This document shows positions 45,891 through 54,864 of a stretch of 64,000 bases of DNA, in pieces (within the stretch, counting starts at the first letter, position 1; each line of letters opens with the position of its first letter). Source of the DNA: Acidimicrobiaceae bacterium (GTDB lineage Bacteria; Actinomycetota; Acidimicrobiia; Acidimicrobiales; RAAP-2); contig DAHUYG010000009.1 of assembly GCA_027315315.1 (NCBI GenBank), forward strand, positions 1-64,000, read 5' to 3'. The position numbers and the translations under genes are program-made. Under the pieces are notes generated by a model that searched no databases, was not told the origin of the DNA, and saw only the letters and a list, made by a program, of their open reading frames with translations.

Positions 45891-46562
45891 ATGACCGCAG
45901 TGGCCAGGACCGGACCCGGCGAATCTGCCTCACCACGCCCCCGCCGACTCGGGGCCTCCCAGAGGCGGGAGCAGCTCGTGGCGACCGCGCAGCGACTCTT
46001 CGGCGAGCGCGGCTACCGGGCGACGACCATGGAAGACATCGCCAACGCGGCCGGCGTGACCAAACCGCTGCTCTACCAACACTTTTCCTCGAAGCGGGCC
46101 CTCTACCTCGAGCTCGTCCAGCAGGTCTCGACGGAATTGCTCAGCGCGCTGCGCTCCGCCCACCGTCGCGCCAGCAACCCGCGTGAGATGACCGAGAACG
46201 GGTACCGCGCCTACTTCGAGTTGATCGTCACCCACGAGGATGCATTCCGGCTGCTTTTCGGCCGTGCCGCCCCGGAGGATCCCGAGCTCTCGATGGCGGC
46301 ACGCCAGGTCCAGACCGCTGTGCTCGACGCGCTCGAGAGCACCATGCCGGCGGACCTAGGCGCGGAGCACCGGCGACTCCTTGCCTTCGTGATGGTCGGC
46401 ATCGCGGAGGGTGGCACCCGGTTCTGGGTCGAGTGGGCCAAGAACAAGGCCAAGGCGGCTGGGCAGGACCACGCGGTGACCTCCCCAGACGACGTGCGGA
46501 TCTTGGCCGAGCGCGTGGCCCGCGTGGCGTGGGCCGGGCTCCGCTCGGTCGAGCCCGAATGA
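45891..46562 (+). CDS. TetR family transcriptional regulator
   Basis: A 223-residue TetR-type repressor. The helix-turn-helix lies at about 25-70: REQLVATAQRLFGERGYRA, then MEDIANAAGVTKPLLYQHF. The C-terminal ligand domain is unassigned. Its target is unknown; the inverted repeat in front of the acyl-CoA dehydrogenase gene 2 kb away is one candidate (inference). ATG 45891 is preferred over an in-frame TTG at 45879. Confidence 0.9.
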   Translation: MTAVARTGPGESASPRPRRLGASQRREQLVATAQRLFGERGYRATTMEDIANAAGVTKPLLYQHFSSKRALYLELVQQVSTELLSALRSAHRRASNPREMTENGYRAYFELIVTHEDAFRLLFGRAAPEDPELSMAARQVQTAVLDALESTMPADLGAEHRRLLAFVMVGIAEGGTRFWVEWAKNKAKAAGQDHAVTSPDDVRILAERVARVAWAGLRSVEPE

Positions 46563-46563
46563 T

Positions 46564-47100
46564 TCAGAGACCGCTCGCCAGCTCCTCGGTGAGCCGCCAG
46601 AGCTCTCTGGCACACTCGACGTAGACCTCGACGTCACCACCTGCTGGATCGCTGACGTCTTCGGAGGGGTCCGGTGCAAGTGCGTCGAGGTGGAGCGCGG
46701 CGACCCGTTCCCCGAGCGGCGCATCACCGGCAATCGGGGCCTCGGCGAGCCGCCGCAACGTAGCGCAGATCGAGGACGCCTCGGGATGGTGCCGACGGAC
46801 GAACCGGACGTGGTCGGCCTCCATCGCGACCACCAGGTCGGCCCGGGCAAGCTGCTCGGCCGTGAGCTGCTTGCTGCGGTGGTGCGAGAAGGGCATCGCC
46901 TGCATCGCGGGGATCGACGCCAGCGCAGCGCGCGTCCGCATTCCCATCGGCTGTCCCTCGACGACGTGGGTGCCGGCGCTGATGACCTCGAGGTCCAGTC
47001 CGAGGGATCCCCCCCAGTGCTCCAGCATGAAGGCGGCCATCACGGAGCGGGCGGCGTTCCCCGTGCACAACGTGACGATGGTGACTCGCTCAGCGCTCAT
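46564..47100 (-). CDS. Low-molecular-weight protein tyrosine phosphatase family protein
   Basis: A 178-residue LMW-PTP/arsenate reductase fold protein. The P-loop CTGNAARS places the nucleophile Cys12 and Arg18; the general acid Asp appears in VSDPAGGDVEVY. The residue before the loop and SxGT region (ISAGTHVVEG) match the family. Substrate unknown. Its stop is one base from the convergent TetR stop. Confidence 0.88.
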   Translation of the reverse strand: MSAERVTIVTLCTGNAARSVMAAFMLEHWGGSLGLDLEVISAGTHVVEGQPMGMRTRAALASIPAMQAMPFSHHRSKQLTAEQLARADLVVAMEADHVRFVRRHHPEASSICATLRRLAEAPIAGDAPLGERVAALHLDALAPDPSEDVSDPAGGDVEVYVECARELWRLTEELASGL

Positions 47101-47140
47101 GATCGTTCCCCTGCCGCCAGTCCGGCCGGCATCGGACCGG

Positions 47141-48358
47141 TCAGTTGACGCGGAGACCCGAGATTGCCCGGGCGATCACGAGTCTCTGGATCTCCGAGGT
47201 GCCCTCGAAGATGGTGAAGATCTTCGAGTCCCGGTACCAGCGTTCGACCGGGTGCTCGTGCACGTAGCCGGCGCCGCCCAGGATCTGCACGGCGTGCTCC
47301 GTGACCCACACCGCGGTCTCGCCCGCAAAGAGCTTGGACTGAGACCCCTCGGCGGCGCCGAAGTGCCCCCCGTTGCGGCCCATCCACGCAGCTCGCCAGA
47401 CGAGCAGCCGCGCCGCGTCGATCCGGGTCCGCATGTCGGCGAGGGTAAAGGAGATCGCCTGATTCTCGATGATCGCCCGGCCGAACTGTTTGCGCTCCTT
47501 CGCGTAGTCGAGGGCGTACTCGTAGGCGGCCCGGGCGACGCCGATCGCCTGCGCCGCGACGTAGGGCCGCGACGCCTCGAAGGTCCCCATGGCGACCTGG
47601 CTCGCGGTGCGGGTCCCCTCGCGCGCCCGGGCCAGCCGCTCGTCGAGGCGCTCCTTCCCGCCGAGGAGACAGGCGTTGGGAACCCGGCAGTCGTCGAGGA
47701 TGACCTCGGCGGTGTGCGAGGCGCGGATGCCGAGCTTCTTGAACTTGCGGCCCTGGGAGATCCCCGGCGTCCCCTCGGGAACGACGAAGCTCGCGTGCCC
47801 GCGCGAACCGAGCTCCGGGTCGACCTGCGCCACGACCACGTGCGTGTTGGCCAACCCGCCGTTCGTGATCCAGGTCTTCGTGCCGTTGATGACCCACTCG
47901 TCCTTCGCCTCGTCGTAGAGGGCCCGGGTCTTGAGCGATGACACGTCGGAGCCCGCGTCGGGCTCCGAGACGGCGAAGGCAGCGAGCCTCACGTCATCGG
48001 GCGTCCCGTAGCACTGGGGCAGCCACTCCCCTTGTTGCTCGGGCGTGCCCGACATGAAGATCGCCGACACCGCGAGCCCCGTGCCGAGGATCGCCAGCGC
48101 GATGCCCGCGTCGCCCCAACTCAGCTCCTCTGCGGCGAGGGCCAGTTGCAGCCCGCTCTTGTCCGTGAGGCTGTTGGCCATGAACTCCAGGCTGTACAGG
48201 CCGACCTTGGCGGCCTCCTGGATGATCGGCCACGGTGCCTCCTCGCGCTCGTCCCATTCCTGGGCGGCCGGGCGGATGACACGCTCGGCAAACTCGTGAA
48301 CCCACGCGGCGAGCTCAAGCTGCTCCTCGCCCGGTTGGGGACAGAACCCCTGGTTCAA
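47141..48358 (-). CDS. Acyl-CoA dehydrogenase
   Basis: A 405-residue FAD enzyme introducing a trans-2 double bond in acyl-CoA thioesters, with electrons passed to ETF. It shows the middle-domain FAVSEPDAGSDVSS, TWITNGG and the C-terminal QILGGAGYVHEHPVERWYRD and FEGTSEIQ. Chain-length preference cannot be told. The start is TTG at 48358 with AAAGGAG before it. Promoter and operator lie 50-80 bases upstream. Confidence 0.95.
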   Translation of the reverse strand: MNQGFCPQPGEEQLELAAWVHEFAERVIRPAAQEWDEREEAPWPIIQEAAKVGLYSLEFMANSLTDKSGLQLALAAEELSWGDAGIALAILGTGLAVSAIFMSGTPEQQGEWLPQCYGTPDDVRLAAFAVSEPDAGSDVSSLKTRALYDEAKDEWVINGTKTWITNGGLANTHVVVAQVDPELGSRGHASFVVPEGTPGISQGRKFKKLGIRASHTAEVILDDCRVPNACLLGGKERLDERLARAREGTRTASQVAMGTFEASRPYVAAQAIGVARAAYEYALDYAKERKQFGRAIIENQAISFTLADMRTRIDAARLLVWRAAWMGRNGGHFGAAEGSQSKLFAGETAVWVTEHAVQILGGAGYVHEHPVERWYRDSKIFTIFEGTSEIQRLVIARAISGLRVN

Positions 48359-48410
48359 CGGTGCTCCTTTCTCAGCGGGCGCGGGATCGCGCGCGCGTAG
48401 GTCACCGTAG

Positions 48411-48440
48411 AAGTTACCAATCGGTCAATTGGGCAAACAA
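48411..48440 (-). promoter_or_regulatory. Acyl-CoA dehydrogenase promoter with built-in operator
   Basis: On the minus strand TTGTTT (48435-48440) and TAACTT (48411-48416) are 18 bases apart. The spacer holds the inverted repeat CCAAT-N6-ATTGG (48417-48432), placed so that a bound dimer would block polymerase. This is the layout of TetR-type fatty-acid repressor sites. Confidence 0.55.
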
Positions 48441-48460
48441 GGAGCCGGAGCCCCGGGGAC

Positions 48461-48664
48461 TTAGCCGACCGGACGCACGTCCTTGGCCATGAGGCCCTTG
48501 GGGCCCTCCTCGACGTCGAACTCCACCGGCTGGCCCTCCTCGAGCACGCGGTAACCGCTCATCTGGATGGCGGTGTGGTGCACGAAGACGTCTGCCCCGC
48601 CGTCGGGCTGGGAGATGAAGCCGTAGCCCTTCTCGGAGTTGAACCACTTGACTGTTCCGGATGC
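48461..48664 (-). CDS. Cold-shock domain protein
   Basis: A 67-residue CspA-type single-stranded nucleic-acid-binding protein. RNP1 reads KGYGFI and RNP2 VFVHHTAI. The GTG at 48664 ([16 protein letters not shown]) is the family start and has GGGAGG 9 bases upstream; a longer in-frame start at 48703 exists. The leader is about 110 bases and structured, as is common for cold-shock genes. Confidence 0.95.
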   Translation of the reverse strand, partial: ASGTVKWFNSEKGYGFISQPDGGADVFVHHTAIQMSGYRVLEEGQPVEFDVEEGPKGLMAKDVRPVG

Positions 48665-48746
48665 CACTGTGGCAATCCTCCCTGTTACTTGAGGCATTGC
48701 CAAGGCAACACCGATGCTGACTGCGCGGGTCCGCTACTCGTACCCA

Positions 48747-48773
48747 AGCGACGGGTGAAACCCACCCATCGCT
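48747..48773 (-). promoter_or_regulatory. 5'-terminal hairpin of the cold-shock mRNA
   Basis: AGCGATGGGTG and CACCCGTCGCT form an 11-bp stem (one G-T pair) with a 5-base loop. It would begin at the predicted first base of the transcript, which could protect the mRNA 5' end or sense temperature. Confidence 0.45.
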
Positions 48774-48779
48774 CGCGGG

Positions 48780-48785
48780 ACGCTA
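48780..48785 (-). promoter_or_regulatory. Extended -10 promoter of the cold-shock gene
   Basis: TGT followed by TAGCGT on the minus strand, an extended -10 box. No good -35 lies 17 bases upstream. The predicted start, about 7 bases on, coincides with the hairpin at 48747-48773. Confidence 0.45.
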
Positions 48786-48828
48786 ACACGGGTACGACCG
48801 CCGACGGGGGTGAGCGCCCTCCGGGGCC

Positions 48829-50220
48829 TCAACGGCGAAGCCTCGTGCCGGTGGGACCGTCCTCGACGATCCACCCGAGCGTCATCAGTCGGTCCCGGAT
48901 CGCGTCGGAGCGGGCGAAGTCACGCGCCGAGCGGGCGACGTCGCGTTCTGCGACCAACCGGGCCGATTCCTCGTCGATCGCGAACTCGTCGGCGCCGCGA
49001 AGCGGGATCCCAAGGACACCGCAGAGCACCTGGACCGACCGGGCGAGCGAGCGAGCCTCCTCGTCGCGTCCCCGGTCACCGAGCGCATGGGCCCGACCGA
49101 CCGCATCGAAGATGGCGGCCAGTGCGCCTGGCGTGTCGAGGTCGTCGTCCATGTGTGAAGCGAAGCGCTCGAGCTCATCGGGGTGGACCTCGCCGGCGAG
49201 CTCTGTGTTGAGCGCCGTGCGCCCGAGGTCGACGTCGGCGCGCAGGTCGAAGCGGCGGGTCAGTCCGTCAAGCCGCTCGAGGGCCTTACCGGCGTCCGCG
49301 CTCGTCTCTGGGGTGACCTCAATCTGGGATCGATACTGCGAACGCAGCACCAGCAGCCGGTAGGCACGTGGGTCGCCGTGCTCCACCAAGTCCGCGACCG
49401 TGACGAAGTTCTGAAGCGACTTCGACATCTTGGCGCCCCCCGCCATCACCCAGCCGTAGTGGAGCCAATGGCGCGCGAAGCGCTTCCCGACAGCGACCGC
49501 TTGGGCACGCTCGTTCTCATGGTGGGGGAACATCAGGTCGATCCCTCCCCCATGGATGTCGAAGCCCTCACCCAGGAGATCGAGCGACATCACGACGCAC
49601 TCGGTGTGCCAGCCGGGACGGCCCGGGCCGAACGGTGACTCCCATGTGGGCTCGGCGGGCTTGGCCCTCTTCCAGAGAGCGAAGTCGACCGGCGAGCGCT
49701 TCTCGGCGTCGACCTCGACGCGGGCACCGACCTTCAGCGACTCGAGCGACTGGTGCGCGAGCAGCCCGTAGCCCTCGACGCGGTCCACGCTGAGATAGAC
49801 CCCCGTCGACGTCTCGTATGCGGCGCCGATCCGGATCAGCTCCGAGATGAGCGCGACCATCTTCTCCACGTACTCGGTGGCATGGGGCGCCTCGTCGGGT
49901 GATAGGACCCCGAGCGCGTCTGACGCCTCCCACCAGGCTCGCTCGAACTCGCCCGCAACCTCGGACTCCGTCCGACCCTCGGCTGCGGCTCGCCCGATGA
50001 TCTGGTCGTCGATGTCGGTGACGTTCGTGACGTAGTGGACCTCGAGTCCGCTGAAGGCCAGATACCGCCGCAGCACGTCGAAGACGAGCCAACCCCGACC
50101 ATGGCCGATGTGGGGCAGGTCGTAGACGGTGAGCCCGCACGCGTAGATCGAGACCCGGCCCCGATCGCGCAGCTCGAGCGGCCGGACGGTGCCGGTGGCC
50201 GTGTCGTAGAGCCGCAGCAC
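48829..50220 (-). CDS. cysS: Cysteinyl-tRNA synthetase
   Basis: A 463-residue class I synthetase. HIGH is present as HIGHGRG after ACGLTVYDLP, KMSKS in GGAKMSKSLQN, and zinc ligands in CGLTVYD, HTECVVMS and HHENE. The C-terminal anticodon region is present, which separates it from the shorter mycothiol ligase MshC. The GTG start at 50220 (LRLYDTATG) is 6 bases from the minus-strand TACCGT box shared with valS. Confidence 0.95.
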   Translation of the reverse strand: MLRLYDTATGTVRPLELRDRGRVSIYACGLTVYDLPHIGHGRGWLVFDVLRRYLAFSGLEVHYVTNVTDIDDQIIGRAAAEGRTESEVAGEFERAWWEASDALGVLSPDEAPHATEYVEKMVALISELIRIGAAYETSTGVYLSVDRVEGYGLLAHQSLESLKVGARVEVDAEKRSPVDFALWKRAKPAEPTWESPFGPGRPGWHTECVVMSLDLLGEGFDIHGGGIDLMFPHHENERAQAVAVGKRFARHWLHYGWVMAGGAKMSKSLQNFVTVADLVEHGDPRAYRLLVLRSQYRSQIEVTPETSADAGKALERLDGLTRRFDLRADVDLGRTALNTELAGEVHPDELERFASHMDDDLDTPGALAAIFDAVGRAHALGDRGRDEEARSLARSVQVLCGVLGIPLRGADEFAIDEESARLVAERDVARSARDFARSDAIRDRLMTLGWIVEDGPTGTRLRR

Positions 50221-50225
50221 GAAGG

Positions 50226-50232
50226 TACGGTA
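50226..50232. promoter_or_regulatory. Shared -10 element between cysS and valS
   Basis: TACGGTA reads as TACGGT on the plus strand (8 bases before the valS ATG) and TACCGT on the minus strand (6 bases before the cysS GTG). One seven-base sequence therefore seems to serve both directions. Confidence 0.5.
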
Positions 50233-50239
50233 ACCCGGC

Positions 50240-52810
50240 ATGCAACCGTCCAGTTCCGGCCCCACCACGAAGCGGGAGGTGCCCGAGCGCCCCTCGCTCG
50301 AGGGTCTCGAGGCCAAGTGGGACCCCGCGTGGGCGGACCAGGGGACCTATCGCTTCGACCGCACAAAGGCCCGGCCAGACGTCTTCGCGATCGACACGCC
50401 CCCCCCGACGGTGAGTGGATCGCTGCACCTTGGAACCGTGTTCGGCTACGTCCAGTTCGACTCCGTGGCCCGCTTCTGGCGAATGCGCGGGCGGGAGGTC
50501 TTCTTCCCGGTCGGGTGGGACGACAACGGCCTTCCGACGATCCGGCGGGTGCAGAACCTCTACGGCGTGCGCTGCGACCCAACCCTCCCCTACGAGCCCG
50601 GGCTCGTCGTCGAGCCCGACTCGAAGGGGGACCGGCCGCTGTCGCGCCGGAACTTCGTGGAACTCTGCGATCGGCTCACTGCCGAGGACGAGAAGGTCTT
50701 CGAACAGGTGTTCCGCCACGTCGGGCTGTCCGTTGCCTGGGAGCACACGTACACCACGATCGGGCGGCCTTCCCAGCGGGTCTCCCAACGGGCCTTCCTC
50801 CGCAACCTGGCCCGCGGCGAGGCGTACCTGAGCGAGGCCCCCACGATGTGGGACGTCGACATGCAGACCGCTGTCGCGCAGGCCGAGATGGAGGACCGTC
50901 CCACCGCGGGCGCCTACCACAAGCTGCGCTTTCATCGTCCCGACGGCGCCGATCTCGAAATCGACACCACCCGCCCCGAGCTCCTGGCGGCGTGCGTGGC
51001 GGTCGTCGTGCACCCCGAAGATGGGCGCTTCTCCCCCCTCGTGGGATCGCAGGTGACCACCCCGTTGTTCGGGGTGCCGGTGCCCGTCGTCGCCCACCCG
51101 CTCGCCGACCCGGAGAAGGGCACCGGCGTCGCGATGATCTGCACGTTCGGGGACAGCACCGACGTGGTGTGGTGGCGGGAGCTCGGACTCCCGATGCGCT
51201 CGATCGTCCAACGAGACGGGCGCCTCCGCGGGGAGGTTCCCGAGTGGTTCGAGACCGACTCGGCGCGAGCGTCCTGGGACTCGCTCGGCGGCAAGTCGAC
51301 GAAGGCCGCCAGGAGGGTCATTGCCGAACTGCTCGCGGCGTCGGGCGAGATGAACGGGGAGCCGCGGCCGATCGAACACGAGGTTCGCTACTACGAGCGG
51401 GGCGAACGCCCGCTCGAGATCGTCACCTCCAGGCAGTGGTACATCCGCAATGGCTCGCGAGACGAGGAGCGCCGCCGGGAACTGCTCCGTGCGGGCACCG
51501 AACTCAGCTGGCACCCCGAGTTCATGCGCATCCGCTACGAGCACTGGGTGGGCGGGCTCAACGGGGACTGGCTGGTCAGTCGCCAGCAGTACTTCGGCAT
51601 CCCCTTCCCGGTCTGGTACCCGCTCGACGCTGAGGGTGAGGTCCGCTACGACCGGCCGATCGTGGCCGACGAGGCGTCGCTGCCGGTCGACCCCCAGTCC
51701 GAGGTGCCTCCCGGGTTCGACGAGGCCCAGCGGGGACGACCCGGCGGATTCGTGGGTGACCCCGACGTGATGGACACCTGGGCGACCTCCTCGCTCACCC
51801 CGATGATCGCCGGCGGCTGGGCGGACGACGCCGACCTCTTCGGCCGGGTGTTCCCGATGGACCTGCGTCCCCAGGGACCCGAGATCATCCGCACCTGGCT
51901 CTTCAGCACGCTGCTGCGCAGCCAACTCGAGCACGGCGTCCTGCCGTGGTCGAACGCCAGCATCAACGGCTGGGTGCTCGACCCCGACCGCAAGAAGATG
52001 TCCAAGTCAAAGGGCAACGTCGTTACACCCGAGGCGCTGATCACCGAGCACGGGGCCGACGGTGTCCGCTATTGGTCGTGCAGCGCCGCCCTCGGCACGG
52101 ACACCGCAGCCGATCCGGCACAGATGCGGGTGGGGCGACGCCTGGCCATCAAGATCCTCAACGCCTCGAAATTCGCCCTCGGGCGCGCCGAGCCGGGCGG
52201 GACGGTCACCGAGCCCATCGATCGCGGGATGCTCGCCCGGCTGGCCGACGTGGTCCGCGACGCCACCGCGGCGTTCGAGGGCTATCAGTACCAGCAGGCC
52301 CTCGAGCGGACCGAGGGCTTCTTCTGGTCGTTCTGCGACGACTACCTCGAGCTGGTCAAGTCACGCGCCTACGGCGGGGAAGGGCGCAGCGAGGCCGCAA
52401 CCAGCTCGGCGCGGGCCGCGCTCGCGCTCGCGCTCTCGGTCCAGCTCCGACTGTTCGCACCGTTCCTTCCCTTCGTCACCGAAGAGGTCTGGAGCTGGTG
52501 GCAGGAGGGTTCGATCCACCGATCACGTTGGCCCGAAACCGAGGAGCTCGGCGTCCGCGAGGACGACGACCCAGGGGTGCTCGACGCCGTCGCAGGAACC
52601 CTCGCCGCGGTGCGCAGGACCAAGACGGCCGAGAAGCGATCTCTGCGGGCGCCGGTCGCCCGGCTCGAGGTCTCTGGGTCCGCAGGGCTCCTCGCAGCCA
52701 TTCGCGCCGCCGAGACCGACCTCCTCGAAGCCGGCAACGTCGCCGAGCTGGTCCTGACCAAGGGCGAGCCCGAGGTCCGGGTCGTGCTCGGGGCCGAGCC
52801 CGGGGCATAG
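50240..52810 (+). CDS. valS: Valyl-tRNA synthetase
   Basis: An 856-residue class I synthetase of the actinobacterial ValS type. The N-terminal block DTPPPTVSGSLHLGTVFGY shows the HIGH motif altered to HLGT, while the KMSKS loop is standard (KKMSKSKGNVV). The editing domain (DTTRPELLAACVAVVVHP) and the anticodon domain are present. The loss of the second HIGH histidine is unusual for ValS. ATG 50240 is 8 bases from TACGGT. Divergent from cysS. Confidence 0.93.
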   Translation: MQPSSSGPTTKREVPERPSLEGLEAKWDPAWADQGTYRFDRTKARPDVFAIDTPPPTVSGSLHLGTVFGYVQFDSVARFWRMRGREVFFPVGWDDNGLPTIRRVQNLYGVRCDPTLPYEPGLVVEPDSKGDRPLSRRNFVELCDRLTAEDEKVFEQVFRHVGLSVAWEHTYTTIGRPSQRVSQRAFLRNLARGEAYLSEAPTMWDVDMQTAVAQAEMEDRPTAGAYHKLRFHRPDGADLEIDTTRPELLAACVAVVVHPEDGRFSPLVGSQVTTPLFGVPVPVVAHPLADPEKGTGVAMICTFGDSTDVVWWRELGLPMRSIVQRDGRLRGEVPEWFETDSARASWDSLGGKSTKAARRVIAELLAASGEMNGEPRPIEHEVRYYERGERPLEIVTSRQWYIRNGSRDEERRRELLRAGTELSWHPEFMRIRYEHWVGGLNGDWLVSRQQYFGIPFPVWYPLDAEGEVRYDRPIVADEASLPVDPQSEVPPGFDEAQRGRPGGFVGDPDVMDTWATSSLTPMIAGGWADDADLFGRVFPMDLRPQGPEIIRTWLFSTLLRSQLEHGVLPWSNASINGWVLDPDRKKMSKSKGNVVTPEALITEHGADGVRYWSCSAALGTDTAADPAQMRVGRRLAIKILNASKFALGRAEPGGTVTEPIDRGMLARLADVVRDATAAFEGYQYQQALERTEGFFWSFCDDYLELVKSRAYGGEGRSEAATSSARAALALALSVQLRLFAPFLPFVTEEVWSWWQEGSIHRSRWPETEELGVREDDDPGVLDAVAGTLAAVRRTKTAEKRSLRAPVARLEVSGSAGLLAAIRAAETDLLEAGNVAELVLTKGEPEVRVVLGAEPGA

Positions 52811-52871
52811 GCCGACGCCCGGCGGCGTTGACCCTCCCGGACCGAATCAGGCGATCAGGAAGGAGCCAGGG

Positions 52872-53330
52872 ATGGGAGTGACCGAACTCGGCCACATCGT
52901 GCTCTACGTCAAAGACGCTGCCCGCTCGGCGCGCTTCTACCGCGATGTGCTCGGCTGGCACCAGATCATCCCCGAGGAGGGCGCACCGGTCGGACCGATC
53001 GCCGCCTTCTCGGGCGGTAGGACCCATCACGAGCTCCTCCTCATCGAGGTGGGCGAGGGCGCGGCACCGATCCCCTCCGGTCGGCGAGTCGGGATGTACC
53101 ACTTCGGGCTGCGCGTCGGTGACAGCGACGAGGACCTTCGCGCTGTGCTCGGCCGCGTCGAGGCAGCCGGGGCAACGATCCTCGGGGCCTCCGACCACAC
53201 GGTGACCCACAGCCTGTACATCACCGACCCCGACGGCAACGAGGTGGAGCTCTACATCGACGTCCCCGGCGTGGACTGGAGGAACGACCCCCAGCTGATC
53301 GCCGCCCCGACCCGGCAGCTCAAACTCTGA
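52872..53330 (+). CDS. VOC family protein (glyoxalase/dioxygenase fold)
   Basis: A 152-residue vicinal-oxygen-chelate protein with two beta-alpha-beta-beta-beta modules. Likely metal ligands are His10 (ELGHIVLYV), His near 77 (MYHFGLRV) and a C-terminal Glu (NEVELYIDVP). The substrate is unknown; the pattern is close to catechol-dioxygenase-like proteins. AGGAAGGAGC lies before the ATG. Confidence 0.88.
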   Translation: MGVTELGHIVLYVKDAARSARFYRDVLGWHQIIPEEGAPVGPIAAFSGGRTHHELLLIEVGEGAAPIPSGRRVGMYHFGLRVGDSDEDLRAVLGRVEAAGATILGASDHTVTHSLYITDPDGNEVELYIDVPGVDWRNDPQLIAAPTRQLKL

Positions 53331-53335
53331 TCGCG

Positions 53336-54778
53336 CTACTCGACCGCGACGTCACCGGGGTCCTTGTCCGGACGTAGTCCGCGCCACGCCGGCTGACGCA
53401 GGCGACCATCGCGTGTCCATTCGCTGAAGCGCACCTCGCCGACCAGCGTGGGGCGCAGCCAGGTCGCATCGGCCACCTGGCTGCGCGGCAGCTGCCCGAC
53501 GAAGGGACTCGTCTTGCGGGTCAGCTTGGCAAACCGGGCGGCCAGCTCCTTTAGGTGTGCGTCGGAGAAGCCCGTCCCCACCTTTCCGACGTATCGCAGC
53601 CCCTCCGCAGAGGGGATCCCCAAGACGAGCGCACCGATCGTGCCCGAGCGGCCCCCCTTGCCGGGCGTGAAGCCGCCGACGACGACCTCCTGGGTGCCAA
53701 ACCCCCGCACCTTCACCCAGTCGTCGCTCCGACGGCCCGGGACATAGGGGCTTTCGCTGCGCTTGCAGACGACCCCCTCGAGCCCCGCAGCGAGCGCTGC
53801 GTCGAGGACCGCCTGGGGACGCTGCGAGTACGAGGCCGGGGTCGCCCAACGTTCGCCCGCCAGTTGGAGCGACTTGAGCAGGGCCCGACGCTCCCGGTAC
53901 GACAGCCCCAAGGTCGATCGACCGTCGAGGTGCATGACGTCGAACACGAGATAGCTGACCGGGATGCTCTGGGCGAGGCGACGCGTTGCCGACTCCCCCC
54001 GGACGTGCATGCGTTGCTGGAGAAGACCGAAGCTCGGTCGGCCGGCCTCGTCGAACGCGACGATCTCCCCGTCGAGGATCGCCGCCCTCGAGCCCAGCGC
54101 TCGGCCGAGCGCGTGAAGTTCGGGATACGCGGCGGTGATCTCGAGGTCGTTGCGCGACTTGATCTGCACCCGGCCACCGTCGACATAGGTGACGGCTCGA
54201 ACACCGTCCCACTTGAACTCGCAGGTCCATCCGCGCCCACTCGCGGGGAGCGCCCCGGCCCTGCAGAGCATCGGACGGACCAGTTCCGGGAGCGACTCCC
54301 AGCCTTCTGGGGCGGGATCCATTCGGTGCAGCATCCAGTTCTTTCCGCCCGTCTTGAACAAGACGTAGCGGCCGGTGACCCGGGAGCCGTGCAAGACGAC
54401 CATGACCTCGCGATCGGACCACTTCTCGGTCTCGTAGGTCCCGCTGTCCCAGATCGAGACCGACCCCCCGCCGTACTCGCCCTTGGGGATCTCCCCCGAA
54501 AAGTCGGCGTAGTCGAGCGGATGGTCCTCCACGGCGACTGCGAGGTGGTTGCGCTTGGGGTCGAGGGGTACCCCCTTGGGGACCGCCCAAGACACGAGGA
54601 CGCCGTCGCGCTCGAGGCGAAAATCCCAGTGCAGGGCCCTCGCGTGATGCTCCTGGACGACGAAGGACGCCCCCGACCGGCCCTGCGAGGAACGCTTCTT
54701 CGGGTCGGGGCCCATCGGCTCGGGTGTCCGTGCCGGGTCCCGTTTCGACTTGTAGGGATCGAGCTTTGCAGGGCTCAC
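53336..54778 (-). CDS. ligD: ATP-dependent DNA ligase of the LigD type (phosphoesterase plus ligase domains)
   Basis: A 480-residue two-domain repair protein. Residues 35-165 form the 3'-phosphoesterase domain (HHARALHWDFRLERDG, then IPKGEYGGG). Residues 165-480 form the ATP-dependent ligase with the adenylated Lys189 in EFKWDG and VVCKRSESPYVPGRRS. The primase/polymerase domain is absent, so it is a PE-LIG form. Ku is not in the window. The GTG at 54778 (SPAKLDPYKSKRD) is chosen as a conserved start. Confidence 0.92.
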   Translation of the reverse strand: MSPAKLDPYKSKRDPARTPEPMGPDPKKRSSQGRSGASFVVQEHHARALHWDFRLERDGVLVSWAVPKGVPLDPKRNHLAVAVEDHPLDYADFSGEIPKGEYGGGSVSIWDSGTYETEKWSDREVMVVLHGSRVTGRYVLFKTGGKNWMLHRMDPAPEGWESLPELVRPMLCRAGALPASGRGWTCEFKWDGVRAVTYVDGGRVQIKSRNDLEITAAYPELHALGRALGSRAAILDGEIVAFDEAGRPSFGLLQQRMHVRGESATRRLAQSIPVSYLVFDVMHLDGRSTLGLSYRERRALLKSLQLAGERWATPASYSQRPQAVLDAALAAGLEGVVCKRSESPYVPGRRSDDWVKVRGFGTQEVVVGGFTPGKGGRSGTIGALVLGIPSAEGLRYVGKVGTGFSDAHLKELAARFAKLTRKTSPFVGQLPRSQVADATWLRPTLVGEVRFSEWTRDGRLRQPAWRGLRPDKDPGDVAVE

Positions 54779-54851
54779 GGTCCTTGCGCCTCCGACATCG
54801 CGCTCGTGTCCGTCCATCCTCGCGCCCTGCGGGGTCTGACACCGACTCCGA

Positions 54852-54857
54852 TACCGT
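54852..54857 (+). promoter_or_regulatory. Leaderless -10 box of the MFS gene
   Basis: TACCGT ends 7 bases before the ATG at 54865. Confidence 0.5.
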
Positions 54858-54864
54858 CGCGACG

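Noticed and set aside
48829..50220. Possibility that the CysS gene is mycothiol ligase mshC
   Set aside because: The protein has the full C-terminal anticodon region and a length of 463, as in CysS, while MshC is shorter.
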